From contig NZ_NIZW01000012.1 of the NCBI RefSeq assembly GCF_002727185.1, positions 124,001 through 188,000 on the forward strand: 64,000 nt of DNA. The letters run 5' to 3'. The notes beneath the pieces were generated by a model. It searched no databases, had not been told where the DNA came from, and saw only the letters and a list, made by a program, of their open reading frames with translations. The stretch's first letter is position 1. The number at the start of each line of letters is the position of its first letter. Below are positions 27,556 to 36,715 of the stretch, in pieces. The DNA is from Rhodopirellula bahusiensis (GTDB lineage: Bacteria; Planctomycetota; Planctomycetia; Pirellulales; Pirellulaceae). The position numbers and the translations under genes were made by a program.

Positions 27556-29175
27556 TCAGGTGGAGGCCTTCATTCGCGACTGGATTTCGGAAACGACGTC
27601 GTCGATTTTGACTCGGGTTTGTTCCAGGGTGTCTCGGTCGCGGATGGTGACGGTTTTGTCCGTCAGGGAATCGCCATCGACGGTGATGCAGTAAGGCGTT
27701 CCGGCTTCGTCTTGGCGACGGTAACGTCGACCCACCGCACCTTTGGCGTCGTAGAAGACGTTGTAATGCTCTTTGAGCGCACCGTAGATCTCTTGCGCGA
27801 CTTCCGGCATCCCGTCCTTCTTAACGAGCGGGAATACGGCGGCTTTGATCGGTGCCAAACGCGGGTCCAATTTCATGACCGTTCGAGTTTGCATCTTGCC
27901 GTTTTCGTCGGGCGCTTCGTCTTCCGTGTACGCTTCGCAGAGGAACGCGAGTGCAGCACGGTCCGCACCTGCAGAAGGCTCGATCACGTGCGGGACGAAC
28001 TTTTCGTTCGTGATGTCGTCCCGGTAAGCGAGGTCCTTGCCGCTGCCGCGATACTTGGGTTTTCCGTGCTCATTCAGTTCCACGGTCATTGGATTGGTTG
28101 ACGGATCAAGCTTGCCTTCCATGTGGCTGCGGAGGTCGAAATCGCCGCGGTGCGCGATCCCTTCCAGCTCGCCATATTCGCCTTCGGGCAGGAACGGGAA
28201 CGCGTACTCGATGTCGGCGGTTCCGACGCTGTAGTGAGCCAGTTCCTCGGTGTGGTGCTCCCGCATGATCAATGATTCGTCGGACAAACCGAGTTTGGTG
28301 TACCAAGCCATCCGGCGATCTCGCCAGTACCGGTACCACTCCTGCGACTGATCAGGATGGCAGAAAAACTCAATTTCCATTTGCTCGAATTCGCGAGAGC
28401 GGAACGTGAAGTTTCGCGGCGTAATCTCATTGCGGAAGCTCTTGCCGGTTTGGCCAATTCCGAACGGGATGCGAACGCGAGAGCTGTCGACGACGTTTTT
28501 GAAGTTGACAAAAATTCCCTGCGCGGTCTCTGGACGGAGGAAGGTTGTGTCCTCTTCGCCGCCCAACGCACCCAAGGTGGTTTTGAACATCAAGTTGAAT
28601 TCACGAGGCTCGGTCAACGTTCCGAGTGCCTTCGCGTCGGGCGCCAAAACGTTCTCAGTCGAGTCGAGCTTGTCCAGCGTCAGCGATTCTTTTTCGATGG
28701 TCAGTTCATCTGCGTTTTTCGCGCGAAGTTTGAAGTACTTCAGTCCGCGGCGACGCACTTCGTCTTCTTCTTGCTCAATTTCGGCAAGCGTCGAAACGAA
28801 AATTTTCGTGCCTTGGTATTCCACAAAACGTCCGCGAACTTGGTCAAAGCGGTAACGCTTTTTCGACTCGCGACAATCGACCATGTGATCGTGGAACAGG
28901 TCGTAGTGGCCGCTGCACTTCCAGACTTGCGGGTGCATGATGATCGTGCAATCCAGGCCCACCATTTCAAAGGTGGACGGAGCACCGGCGGGCGGCACCA
29001 ATTCGTTGTGCCCGGAGATCATGTCGTGCCACCACGCATCCTTCAGGTTGCGTTTCAGCTCCACGCCCAACGGCCCGTAGTCCCAGAAGCCTTGGACACC
29101 GCCGTAAATTTCGCTGGATTGGAAAAGAAAACCGCGTCGTTTGCACAACGACACCAAGGCGTCCATTGATTTCAT
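27556..29175 (-). CDS. glyQS: Glycyl-tRNA synthetase, homodimeric type
   Basis: The 539-residue class II synthetase charges tRNA-Gly. It is the single-chain (alpha2) type: SSEIYGGVQGFWDYGPLGVELK at 20-41, motif 2 region IPFGIGQTGKSFRNEITPR near 238-256, EMEFFCHP-type segment (MEIEFFCHP), and motif 3 in HVIEPSAGADRAALAFL. A C-terminal anticodon-binding domain follows (APIKAAVFPLVKKDG). An ATG three codons later is an alternative start. Confidence 0.95.
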   Translation of the reverse strand: MKSMDALVSLCKRRGFLFQSSEIYGGVQGFWDYGPLGVELKRNLKDAWWHDMISGHNELVPPAGAPSTFEMVGLDCTIIMHPQVWKCSGHYDLFHDHMVDCRESKKRYRFDQVRGRFVEYQGTKIFVSTLAEIEQEEDEVRRRGLKYFKLRAKNADELTIEKESLTLDKLDSTENVLAPDAKALGTLTEPREFNLMFKTTLGALGGEEDTTFLRPETAQGIFVNFKNVVDSSRVRIPFGIGQTGKSFRNEITPRNFTFRSREFEQMEIEFFCHPDQSQEWYRYWRDRRMAWYTKLGLSDESLIMREHHTEELAHYSVGTADIEYAFPFLPEGEYGELEGIAHRGDFDLRSHMEGKLDPSTNPMTVELNEHGKPKYRGSGKDLAYRDDITNEKFVPHVIEPSAGADRAALAFLCEAYTEDEAPDENGKMQTRTVMKLDPRLAPIKAAVFPLVKKDGMPEVAQEIYGALKEHYNVFYDAKGAVGRRYRRQDEAGTPYCITVDGDSLTDKTVTIRDRDTLEQTRVKIDDVVSEIQSRMKAST

Positions 29176-29345
29176 GAGAATCGGGCAGGCAATCGGGGGA
29201 GTGAAGGGAAATCCAACCCAACATTGTCCCCAAATTCGTTCGCTAGCCTATCCCACTGTTCCAGACGCGAAGGGCCGCGGTTCTCGCTCGAGTTGAGGTC
29301 TGGAAACGCCGATCGCTGGATTCACGGAGAAAACCGAGGGGGAAC

Positions 29346-30335
29346 TCAATAGCGAGACGAGCCGAATCCGGCCGGAGCGGCCATTTGGGTGCCACCCGCA
29401 TTGAACGACGCCGCATCGCGGGTCGAGTTGATTTGGCGGCTGAGGGCGGCCACTCGCTCGCTGACCATCGCACCGTTGGGTCCCAAAACACCTCCGCCAA
29501 GGGCGAGAGCACGCTGGTAGTTTTGCAGTGCCTGGACCGGATCGTTGCTGGCTTCTCGCAAGCGAGCCAGAGCCAACCACGCCCGAGCGTTGTTGGCGTC
29601 TTGTTGCACGGCGTCTTCCAAGTACTTCAGTGCGGTTTGTGGTTCGCCGTGTTCTTCGTAAAGGCGAGCCAGTTCGATACGTGGTTCGGCCAAGGCAGGG
29701 TTTTGGGCGGCCCAGTTCTTCAGCAGCGTGAAGGCTCGGTCAGGACGTCCGGAATCGACCAGCAAAACCGCCAAACCGCGATGACAGTCGACGTGATTGG
29801 GGTCGTGGTCCAAGCATTGGTTGTAAAGAGCTTCGCTTTGACGAATCAAATTCGGGTCTTGTCGCTGGTTTCCCAATCGATGCGTCGTCGCGGCCAAATT
29901 GTAGTAACCGTCCGAGTCCGTCGGATCCGACGCAATTGCTTTTTGGAATTGCTCCATCGCCGCTGTGTATTGACCTTGGTTGTACAGAGCCGCACCCTGA
30001 GTGTTCTGACTTCCCGCGGCCCACTGGCACCCGGTCAGCGTGGCGAAAATGGTGCCGGCAATCAGCGAGGCGGTCAAACAGCTCCAAATCGTCCATCGAC
30101 TTTGGCGAACCGGCTGAATCGCCGATCCCGCTGCTGCATTCTCGTTTGGATTGAAAATCCGCAGGCCATTTGGGTTCTCAGTGGACGCATCGTTGGCGTG
30201 CGACGGCGAGCCGACCGAAACCGGGGAGGCGGGCGAAAGATAAGAATCGTTGCGAAGAGCAGGGCTGGGCATCGTTAGCGACTGGGTGCTGGAGCCATTC
30301 GGAAAACGCGCAGGTTGAACACCAACGCGCGTCAT
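29346..30335 (-). CDS. TPR-repeat protein with membrane or lipid anchor
   Basis: The 329-residue product has a Ser/Pro/Asn-rich N-terminal region of about 80 residues, a hydrophobic segment (about 82-102) ending in a lipobox-like LTGC, and then four to five tetratricopeptide units (for example [25 protein letters not shown] and [23 protein letters not shown]). TPRs mediate protein contacts; the domain is probably outside the cytoplasmic membrane. The long N-extension before the lipobox is odd and no good internal start is visible. It is divergent from lpxD. Confidence 0.75.
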   Translation of the reverse strand: MTRVGVQPARFPNGSSTQSLTMPSPALRNDSYLSPASPVSVGSPSHANDASTENPNGLRIFNPNENAAAGSAIQPVRQSRWTIWSCLTASLIAGTIFATLTGCQWAAGSQNTQGAALYNQGQYTAAMEQFQKAIASDPTDSDGYYNLAATTHRLGNQRQDPNLIRQSEALYNQCLDHDPNHVDCHRGLAVLLVDSGRPDRAFTLLKNWAAQNPALAEPRIELARLYEEHGEPQTALKYLEDAVQQDANNARAWLALARLREASNDPVQALQNYQRALALGGGVLGPNGAMVSERVAALSRQINSTRDAASFNAGGTQMAAPAGFGSSRY

Positions 30336-30478
30336 GCAGCCCTGTACTAGTCCTTTCTGACGAACCGTCGCAAGACCGACGATTCACGTTGCGTCAATTT
30401 ATGGGTTGCCGCTACAAAGAAGTCACCCACAGTCTCGCACCGCACCCCGACACACGTCACGAAAAAAGGATTTTTCAA

Positions 30479-31621
30479 ATGGCGTCTTCCAATGGACTGT
30501 CACTGCAAGAGATCGCCGACTTGGTTGGTGGTCGACTGCTCGACTTCAGCGATTGCCCTCCCAACGCCACCGATTCGTCCGGCGACGCGGTCCAAGGAAA
30601 ATCTCTGAGCGCTGAATCGTTGGCAACAGTTTGCACCGGCGCCGCGCCTCCGGCCGAAGCGGGACCTCAAGAAATCACGTTGATCGACCAAGCCAACCAC
30701 GTGGGTCAATTGTCGAAAAGCAAAGCCATCGCGGTGATCGCGCCCGAATACGTGGCTGAATCGCCGATTCGATTGCAAATCCTGGTCGACGATCCTCATG
30801 CGGCGTTCACACAATTGGTCGGGCACTTTCGCCCGGCTCTCGATGACGCGATGACAGTCAGCGGAATCGACCCGACCGCCAAAGTTCATCCGAGCAGCCA
30901 AGTGCATCCTTCGGCCAATGTTGGTGCCAATGTTGAAATCGGTCCTGGATGCACCATCGCAGCGGGAGTCACGATCGCGGCTGGTTGCCAAATCGATGCG
31001 GACTGCACACTGCATCCGAATGTGACTCTGTACGCCTATTGCCAACTCGGCGAGCGAGTCACCTTGCATGCCGGCACCGTCGTGGGTGCTCATGGTTTTG
31101 GATACAAGATGATCGATGGACGACATGTTCCCACAGCACAACTGGGCTACGTCGTGATCGAAAATGATGTGGAAGTGGGAGCCAGTTCGACGATCGATCG
31201 CGGCACCTATGGAGCCACCCGAATCGGCGAGGGCACCAAGATCGACAACCAAGTCATGATCGCCCACAACTGTCAAATCGGTCGACACAACCTTCTGTGC
31301 AGCCAAGTTGGAATCGCGGGAAGTTGCACGACCGGCGACTATGTCGTGTTGGCCGGCCAAGTCGGATTGAAAGACCACATCGCATTGGCCGACGGCGTCA
31401 TCGTCGGTGCTCAAGCCGGAGTGATGGACGATTTGGCGCCCAATCAGGTTTACTTGGGTTCGCCCGCGACACCGCAACGCGATCAAATGCAGATCATGGC
31501 CGTCCAACGCAAACTGCCCGAGATGCGTCGCGATCTAAAACGTCTGACTCAACAAGTTGCTCGGATGAACGCTGCATCAGAAGAACAAGCGGCCGACACC
31601 AACCGCCGGAAAGCGGCCTGA
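30479..31621 (+). CDS. lpxD: UDP-3-O-acylglucosamine N-acyltransferase
   Basis: A 380-residue left-handed beta-helix acyltransferase of lipid A synthesis, which N-acylates UDP-3-O-acyl-glucosamine. The N-terminal uridine-binding domain ([16 protein letters not shown]) is followed by hexapeptide repeats ([20 protein letters not shown]), then [27 protein letters not shown] and the catalytic-His segment [13 protein letters not shown] 30479 has AGGA upstream and starts at the domain. It is about 40 residues longer than E. coli LpxD. It is followed by lpxI. Confidence 0.93.
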   Translation: MASSNGLSLQEIADLVGGRLLDFSDCPPNATDSSGDAVQGKSLSAESLATVCTGAAPPAEAGPQEITLIDQANHVGQLSKSKAIAVIAPEYVAESPIRLQILVDDPHAAFTQLVGHFRPALDDAMTVSGIDPTAKVHPSSQVHPSANVGANVEIGPGCTIAAGVTIAAGCQIDADCTLHPNVTLYAYCQLGERVTLHAGTVVGAHGFGYKMIDGRHVPTAQLGYVVIENDVEVGASSTIDRGTYGATRIGEGTKIDNQVMIAHNCQIGRHNLLCSQVGIAGSCTTGDYVVLAGQVGLKDHIALADGVIVGAQAGVMDDLAPNQVYLGSPATPQRDQMQIMAVQRKLPEMRRDLKRLTQQVARMNAASEEQAADTNRRKAA

Positions 31622-31654
31622 ACGAACCTCGGTTCCCGCAACGTTGCGATTGCC

Positions 31655-32635
31655 ATGACACAAGCTCCTCCTATTCCAAACGCTGATCGGGTTGGCCTAG
31701 CCAACCGCGATCATGAAAGCGAATCGCCCCTTCGCGATGTGCCTCAAGGTGCACCGATTGGCTTGATCGCCGGATGGGGACGCTTTCCAATTTGCGTGGC
31801 CGAGAAACTGAAGGCTCTCGGGCATTCGGTTCACTGCGTGGCAATCACTGGTCACGCAGGTGAAGAGCTCAATGAAATTTGCGACAGTGTGCTGTGGTCA
31901 GGCGTCGGACGGTTTGGCGGTCACCTTCGATACTTCAAACGCAATGACGTCGAACATGTGACCATGGCGGGCAAGCTGTTTAAATCCGACTTACTTTACA
32001 GCGGTTCGGTTTGGATTCGCCACACGCCGGATTGGACTTGCATCAAAACTTTTTGGCCGTGCTTGTTTGGTGCTCGCCGAGACGCACGCGACGACCGTTT
32101 GCTCGGAGCGGTCATCGATACTTATGAGAGTCACACCATGAAGATTTGTTCTGCCACGGAGTTGGCTCCTGAGTTGCTCGCGAAAACGGGTCAATTGACT
32201 CGTCGCAAACCTTCTTCGGTGGTTCAGTCCGACATTGCCGCTGGTTGGCAAATTGCGAAGACGATGGGCGGGCTGGACATTGGCCAAGCCATCACGATCA
32301 AAGATGGCACCATCATCGCTGTGGAAGCCATCGAAGGCACCGACGCCTGCATCGCACGAACCGGCGAATTGTGCCGTCGCGGCGGTTGGACCCTGGTCAA
32401 AGTCAGCAAACCAGAACAAGACATGAGGTTCGACGTTCCAACGATCGGTCCACAAACAGTGCAGCGTGTGCATGAAGCGGGCGGTGCCGCGATCGCGATC
32501 GAAGCCAATAAAACGATCTTGCTCGACAGCGACGAAACCATCGCACTCGCCGACCGACTCGGGATCGCTTTGGTGGCAATGGCGTCTGCCGATACGATGA
32601 AAGACCAATTGCCGTCTTCTCGAAAAGCAGCCTGA
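31655..32635 (+). CDS. lpxI: UDP-2,3-diacylglucosamine pyrophosphatase LpxI
   Basis: The 326-residue product matches LpxI (formerly DUF1009), which hydrolyses UDP-2,3-diacylglucosamine to lipid X and UMP. Motifs are GLIAGWGRFPICVAEKLKALGH near 36-57, GRFGGHLRYFKRNDVEHVTMAGK near 87-109, DDRLLGAV, and GLDIGQAITIKDGTIIAVEAIEGTDACI near 205-232. It sits 33 bases behind lpxD, so both belong to one lipid A unit, and ispE follows after four bases. Confidence 0.92.
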   Translation: MTQAPPIPNADRVGLANRDHESESPLRDVPQGAPIGLIAGWGRFPICVAEKLKALGHSVHCVAITGHAGEELNEICDSVLWSGVGRFGGHLRYFKRNDVEHVTMAGKLFKSDLLYSGSVWIRHTPDWTCIKTFWPCLFGARRDARDDRLLGAVIDTYESHTMKICSATELAPELLAKTGQLTRRKPSSVVQSDIAAGWQIAKTMGGLDIGQAITIKDGTIIAVEAIEGTDACIARTGELCRRGGWTLVKVSKPEQDMRFDVPTIGPQTVQRVHEAGGAAIAIEANKTILLDSDETIALADRLGIALVAMASADTMKDQLPSSRKAA

Positions 32636-32639
32636 ACAC

Positions 32640-33629
32640 GTGACTGAATCCCGCTGGTATTCCACATCGCCTCCCGCCAAACTCAATTTGTTCTTGGAAC
32701 TCCTGGCGCGTCGCGACGACGGTTTCCACGAGCTGGATACCGTGATGATCGCGATCGATTGGCGTGATGAACTTCGCGTTCGACGCACCAGCAAACCTGG
32801 CGTTCAATTGTCGGTTGATTGGTCAGCGGGACGAGAGTCGATTGCCAAAGAACTGCAAGTCACCGATGACCACGAACTGCTGCTTGTTCCAACTGACGAT
32901 AAGAATCTCGTCGTTCGTGCTCTCAATCGTCTCACGCAAACGCTGAATCTAGACGGTGGATGGGAAGTCCAACTGAACAAAAACATCCCCAGTGGTGCTG
33001 GGATGGGCGGCGCAAGCAGTGATGCCGCCTCGGCGTTGCGATTGGGGTGGGAAGCGGCTTACGAAACCTCTTCCGCAACATTCTCGCCGCTCAAACACGA
33101 GATGCTTCCGCTGTTGGCGGCGGAAATTGGTAGCGACGTTCCGTTTTTCTTAGGAGAACTGGAAAGCGAACGTGACGTCGAATGCGCACAAGCAACGGGA
33201 CGCGGCGAGAAACTAAGCTTCTTCACATTAGCCAATCCGTTGCACGCAGTTGTTATCTATCCGGCCGCGAGTGTTTCGACCGCACAAGTCTATTCACACT
33301 GCCAAGTCCCCGATTCTCCCCAATCTAGCAATGATTTAGTACGTGCTTTGCAAGGAATAAGGGCGGAATCCGAGTTTTCATTGCATAACGCCTTGCAAGC
33401 GCCCGCACGCGGGCTTTCATCGCGCATCGATCCCGCCCTAGAATGTCTGTCGAAGGCTGGACTGACACATTGCCGCATGACGGGCAGCGGTTCGGCTTGC
33501 TTCGCATTGGCAGACTCGTCGCAACAGGCAGCAATCGCCGCCGAAACATTGCGTTCGACTTTTCCGGGCGGCGCATTGATCCGACCGGTTGTGAGTTGTG
33601 TGGTGCCGTCGGAGATCCACATCGCATAG
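32640..33629 (+). CDS. ispE: 4-diphosphocytidyl-2-C-methyl-D-erythritol kinase
   Basis: A 329-residue GHMP kinase of the MEP isoprenoid pathway. SPPAKLNLFLELLARRDDGFHELD near 10-33 is the family N-terminus with the conserved Lys; the ATP motif IPSGAGMGGASSDAAS lies near 115-130, and GSDVPFFLG is the third GHMP segment. The C-terminal MTGSGSACFAL motif is present. The start is GTG at 32640. It is nine bases upstream of spoVG, an arrangement reminiscent of ispE near spoVG in Bacillus. Confidence 0.93.
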   Translation: MTESRWYSTSPPAKLNLFLELLARRDDGFHELDTVMIAIDWRDELRVRRTSKPGVQLSVDWSAGRESIAKELQVTDDHELLLVPTDDKNLVVRALNRLTQTLNLDGGWEVQLNKNIPSGAGMGGASSDAASALRLGWEAAYETSSATFSPLKHEMLPLLAAEIGSDVPFFLGELESERDVECAQATGRGEKLSFFTLANPLHAVVIYPAASVSTAQVYSHCQVPDSPQSSNDLVRALQGIRAESEFSLHNALQAPARGLSSRIDPALECLSKAGLTHCRMTGSGSACFALADSSQQAAIAAETLRSTFPGGALIRPVVSCVVPSEIHIA

Positions 33630-33638
33630 GGGTACGTC

Positions 33639-34346
33639 GTGGAAATTACCGAGATTCGCATCAAGCTGATGGAAAGTTCGGAGGATCGTCTACGGGCGTT
33701 TTGCTCGATCACCATTGATCAATCATTCGTTGTCCGTGATTTAAAAATCATTGATGGCACGAGTGGTCCCTTTGTCGCAATGCCCAGTCGAAAGTTGACC
33801 GGCCACTGCGGACGCTGCAGTTCGAAGAACCACCTGCGAGCGACCTACTGCAACCACTGCGGTGCGAAGCTGAGCGGTCACAACGCAAACTCGCCGCAGA
33901 AGCTCTACGCGGATGTTGCTCACCCGATCAACAGTGAGTGCCGTGAAATGATTCAGCAGGCGGTGATCGAAGAATTCGAGGCTGAACTCGATCGATCGCA
34001 GCAACCCGGTTACCGAAGTCGATACGAAGACGACTTTGATGCGGGAGACTACGACGAAGCGGACTACGCAAGCTCCTCATCGAATGACTCCGAGAAATCA
34101 TCGAACAACGTTTCTGACACCCGTTCAGTAACCAAAGATGGTTCGGAAACTTTGCTCGTACGTGGTGAGCAAGGCGACGAGCAACGCATTCCACAACCGC
34201 ACCTTCATCGCCGTGGTGGCGGATCTCGCGGATCGACCGTGTCAAACTCTCCGAACCGCGACGCCGGAGGAGCAAACCCCGACCACTCATCGCAAGAGAG
34301 CTCGGATCCATTCGACGATTTCGGGTCTGGCATCTTCAATGACTGA
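33639..34346 (+). CDS. spoVG: SpoVG-family protein with an inserted zinc ribbon
   Basis: The 235-residue protein starts (GTG 33639) with the SpoVG fold: [26 protein letters not shown] and [19 protein letters not shown]. Where typical SpoVG continues into the DIAHPIN motif, an insertion of about 30 residues carries C57-x2-C60 and C71-x2-C74; [20 protein letters not shown] then resumes. A disordered acidic C-tail of about 110 residues follows, versus a total of about 97 residues in Bacillus. SpoVG proteins bind nucleic acid and influence gene expression and division. The next gene starts inside its last eight bases. Confidence 0.88.
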   Translation: MEITEIRIKLMESSEDRLRAFCSITIDQSFVVRDLKIIDGTSGPFVAMPSRKLTGHCGRCSSKNHLRATYCNHCGAKLSGHNANSPQKLYADVAHPINSECREMIQQAVIEEFEAELDRSQQPGYRSRYEDDFDAGDYDEADYASSSSNDSEKSSNNVSDTRSVTKDGSETLLVRGEQGDEQRIPQPHLHRRGGGSRGSTVSNSPNRDAGGANPDHSSQESSDPFDDFGSGIFND

Positions 34347-34656
34347 AGCCGATCCTGCCTCCCCGTCCGTTTCAAGGACCTCCTCGCCCGGCGTCCCTCG
34401 CCCACAAGTCAGCATTGCGATCTCGCTGCTGTTGGTCCTGATCAGCGCCTTGTTCTTGGCGGGTTTGTTCTACGCGTCGCGAGTCCCCAGCGTCCAAACC
34501 GACATCGCGATTTGGGTGGGGGCACCGCCTCCGGAAGATGAATCCGGCAGTCTTTCGCAGGTGCTATTCATCATGTTCACATTCACCTCGCCACTCGTGA
34601 TCGCGATGATGCTGTCGCTGGTCATGTCCGTTTGGAACAAGATCACACGAACGTGA
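34339..34656 (+). CDS. Small two-helix membrane protein
   Basis: A 105-residue product with a Ser/Pro-rich N-terminus and two hydrophobic helices (about 25-47, [17 protein letters not shown], and about 75-97, [18 protein letters not shown]). It overlaps spoVG by eight bases and its stop overlaps the next gene's GTG, so it is a genuine member of the unit. I do not recognise the family. Confidence 0.7.
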   Translation: MTEADPASPSVSRTSSPGVPRPQVSIAISLLLVLISALFLAGLFYASRVPSVQTDIAIWVGAPPPEDESGSLSQVLFIMFTFTSPLVIAMMLSLVMSVWNKITRT

Positions 34657-36185
34657 GTCGATCTCGAAAAGGCTCGAAAAAAGCTAGCCGCAAATCCTCG
34701 GCATCTTCCAAACCATCCACTAATCGCAAACCAGTGGAGTTGGACGCGGAACAAGTTTCGGCGGCAATCACGCCGATTGAATTGCCACACGATGAACTGG
34801 AACGTCTCGCCGCGGCGATGAGCCAGCGTCATTCGAACGTGATGCGAATTCGCCGAGACCGATCCAAGTTAAATGCGAGCGAAGCCGTATCGGGCACGCA
34901 ATTCGATGTGCCGTGGTACCCGCCCGCCGTCGCGATTCCAAATGACTATCGCGCTTCGCGCTCGATCGACTTCGCCGCGGGAGAATACTACCTGCAAGAC
35001 GCCGGTTCGCTGCTCGCACTCGCGGCAGCGGAGGCGCACACCGATTCGCTGTCAGGACAACTGGTTTGCGATCTGTGTGCAGCACCCGGTGGGAAAGCGA
35101 CTGGAGTGTTGGAAGCCATCGGCAGTGATGGTTTCTTACTCGCAAACGAACCCATCCGATCGCGAGTCGCTCCGCTGGCTTACAACTTGTCTCGCACCGG
35201 CTCGGACCGTTACGCAATCAGCAGCGAAGACCCAGACGCTCTCTCGCAAAAATTGCCGGGCGTCTTTGACACAATTCTGATTGATGCTCCCTGCAGTGGA
35301 CAAGCGTTGCTTTCGCGCGGCCGGCAATCCAAAGGTGCCGTCAACGAATCCATGGTGGCCACGAACGCCGCACGCCAGCAACGCATTCTGGCGGCCGCTC
35401 ACAAGCTTCTGCGTCCCGGCGGCACGATCATCTACAGCACATGCACTTTCGCGGTCGCGGAGAACGAAGACCAAGTGCAGTGGATGAAGGACGAACTGAA
35501 CATGCAACCTTCTCCGATCGAAGCATTGAGCGACTACCAAAGCCCGCTCGCTGATTGTGGCTATCGAGTTTGGCCACACCGCGATGGTTGCGCCGGTGCC
35601 TTCGCGGCTCGACTTACGAAACCAATCGCCGAGGAACCGTCGGAAGAGACGGCAGAGTTTTCGGAAGATCCTTGGTTGCTTCGCCGCGGCGTTCTGCAAT
35701 CGGAGCAGCCACTGGATTCTGGTTGTGATGAACTGATTCAGTCCGTCTTTGGCATTTCTTCAACAGAAGCACGCACCGACGAAGAATCGGTGCTCTTGCG
35801 GCAACGAGACTGGATCGCCGAAGCGTTCTGCGAAGGTGCTCCTGAATGGGTCAAGCAAGACTGGACCATCGGCCCCGAAGTGGCCCACCGAACCGGGCAA
35901 ACCTGGAAACCATCTCACGCCTGTGCACTGCGACACCCGGACGACCCATTCACGACGAACGCCGAACGCATCGAACTGAATGATGCCGAAGCGGCGACCT
36001 ATTTGGCGGGAGGCACGGTTCCGACGGATCAACGTGGTTGGCTGATCGTCCAGCACCGCGATCGCCCGTTGGGATGGGTCAAAGCCGATGGCCGAATCGG
36101 CAAGAACCACTTGCCGACTCACGCTCGCATGCAGGTCGTCGCAGAGGTGTCAAAAGACAAGGGCCGCGAAAAAGTGGTCGACTGA
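34653..36185 (+). CDS. NOL1/NOP2/Sun-family RNA m5C methyltransferase (RsmF/RsmB-like)
   Basis: The 510-residue product has a basic Ser/Lys-rich N-terminus, then the SAM motif CDLCAAPGGKA (about 139-149) and two catalytic cysteines: C214 in DAPCSGQ and C264 in YSTCTF. These enzymes methylate C5 of cytosine in rRNA or tRNA. A C-terminal region of about 200 residues resembles the RsmF accessory/PUA-like part (GWLIVQHRDRPLGWVKADGRIGKNHLP). The GTG at 34653 overlaps the upstream stop (GTGA); an ATG seven codons earlier is an alternative. Confidence 0.86.
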   Translation: MSRSRKGSKKASRKSSASSKPSTNRKPVELDAEQVSAAITPIELPHDELERLAAAMSQRHSNVMRIRRDRSKLNASEAVSGTQFDVPWYPPAVAIPNDYRASRSIDFAAGEYYLQDAGSLLALAAAEAHTDSLSGQLVCDLCAAPGGKATGVLEAIGSDGFLLANEPIRSRVAPLAYNLSRTGSDRYAISSEDPDALSQKLPGVFDTILIDAPCSGQALLSRGRQSKGAVNESMVATNAARQQRILAAAHKLLRPGGTIIYSTCTFAVAENEDQVQWMKDELNMQPSPIEALSDYQSPLADCGYRVWPHRDGCAGAFAARLTKPIAEEPSEETAEFSEDPWLLRRGVLQSEQPLDSGCDELIQSVFGISSTEARTDEESVLLRQRDWIAEAFCEGAPEWVKQDWTIGPEVAHRTGQTWKPSHACALRHPDDPFTTNAERIELNDAEAATYLAGGTVPTDQRGWLIVQHRDRPLGWVKADGRIGKNHLPTHARMQVVAEVSKDKGREKVVD

Positions 36186-36217
36186 ATCAGCCACACGGCC
36201 TTCGCTGCAGATGCGGC

Positions 36218-36715
36218 TTAGGATGTCGAGCTTTTGGCGGAGTACATCTCGGCGTACTCGATTGCCCATGAATCGATCAATTGGCTGAAGTCTTCCGACT
36301 CCACTTCCGCGATCTTGGTGTAGTGGGTGCGATTGAAAAGCTCGCGGTTCATGACCGTGCCTTTGCCCTTCAGATCCAACACTCGCAGATCACTGTACGG
36401 CCGAATGACCAATTCCAACCGGCTGTACAGGTTCGTGCGACGTCCGGCATCGAGCCGCAGATCATCGCGGTAGCAGGCGGCGCCCCAGCCTTCTTCGCCG
36501 AAGACTGATTCGTAGCGGAAGCCGGGAAAATGATCCGCCACGCGACGCACGGCGGCTTCGATTTGTTCCGACAGCGACAGACGATACGACGTATGAAGTC
36601 GTTTCAGCTCTTCCTCGGACATCTCCTTTTGCCGTTCCTGCGAAGCTTCATGCTCCGCGCGCCGACGTCCACGAGCGATGGCCGATTCCAATCGAGACTG
36701 AAAGTCGTCGCTCAT
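36218..36715 (-). CDS. Conserved hypothetical protein coupled to tex
   Basis: A 165-residue protein, charged and helical at the N-terminus (RGRRRAEHEASQERQKEMSEEELKRLH), with a mixed alpha/beta C-terminal part (LELVIRPYSDLRVLDLKGKG). There is no signal peptide. Its ATG overlaps the tex stop codon by four bases (ATGA), so the two are co-translated and it may act with the Tex homologue. No family recognised. Confidence 0.75.
   Translation of the reverse strand: MSDDFQSRLESAIARGRRRAEHEASQERQKEMSEEELKRLHTSYRLSLSEQIEAAVRRVADHFPGFRYESVFGEEGWGAACYRDDLRLDAGRRTNLYSRLELVIRPYSDLRVLDLKGKGTVMNRELFNRTHYTKIAEVESEDFSQLIDSWAIEYAEMYSAKSSTS

Noticed and set aside
30170-30478. 103-codon extension of lpxD
   Set aside because: It overlaps the divergent TPR gene and lacks LpxD sequence; ATG 30479 has a ribosome site.
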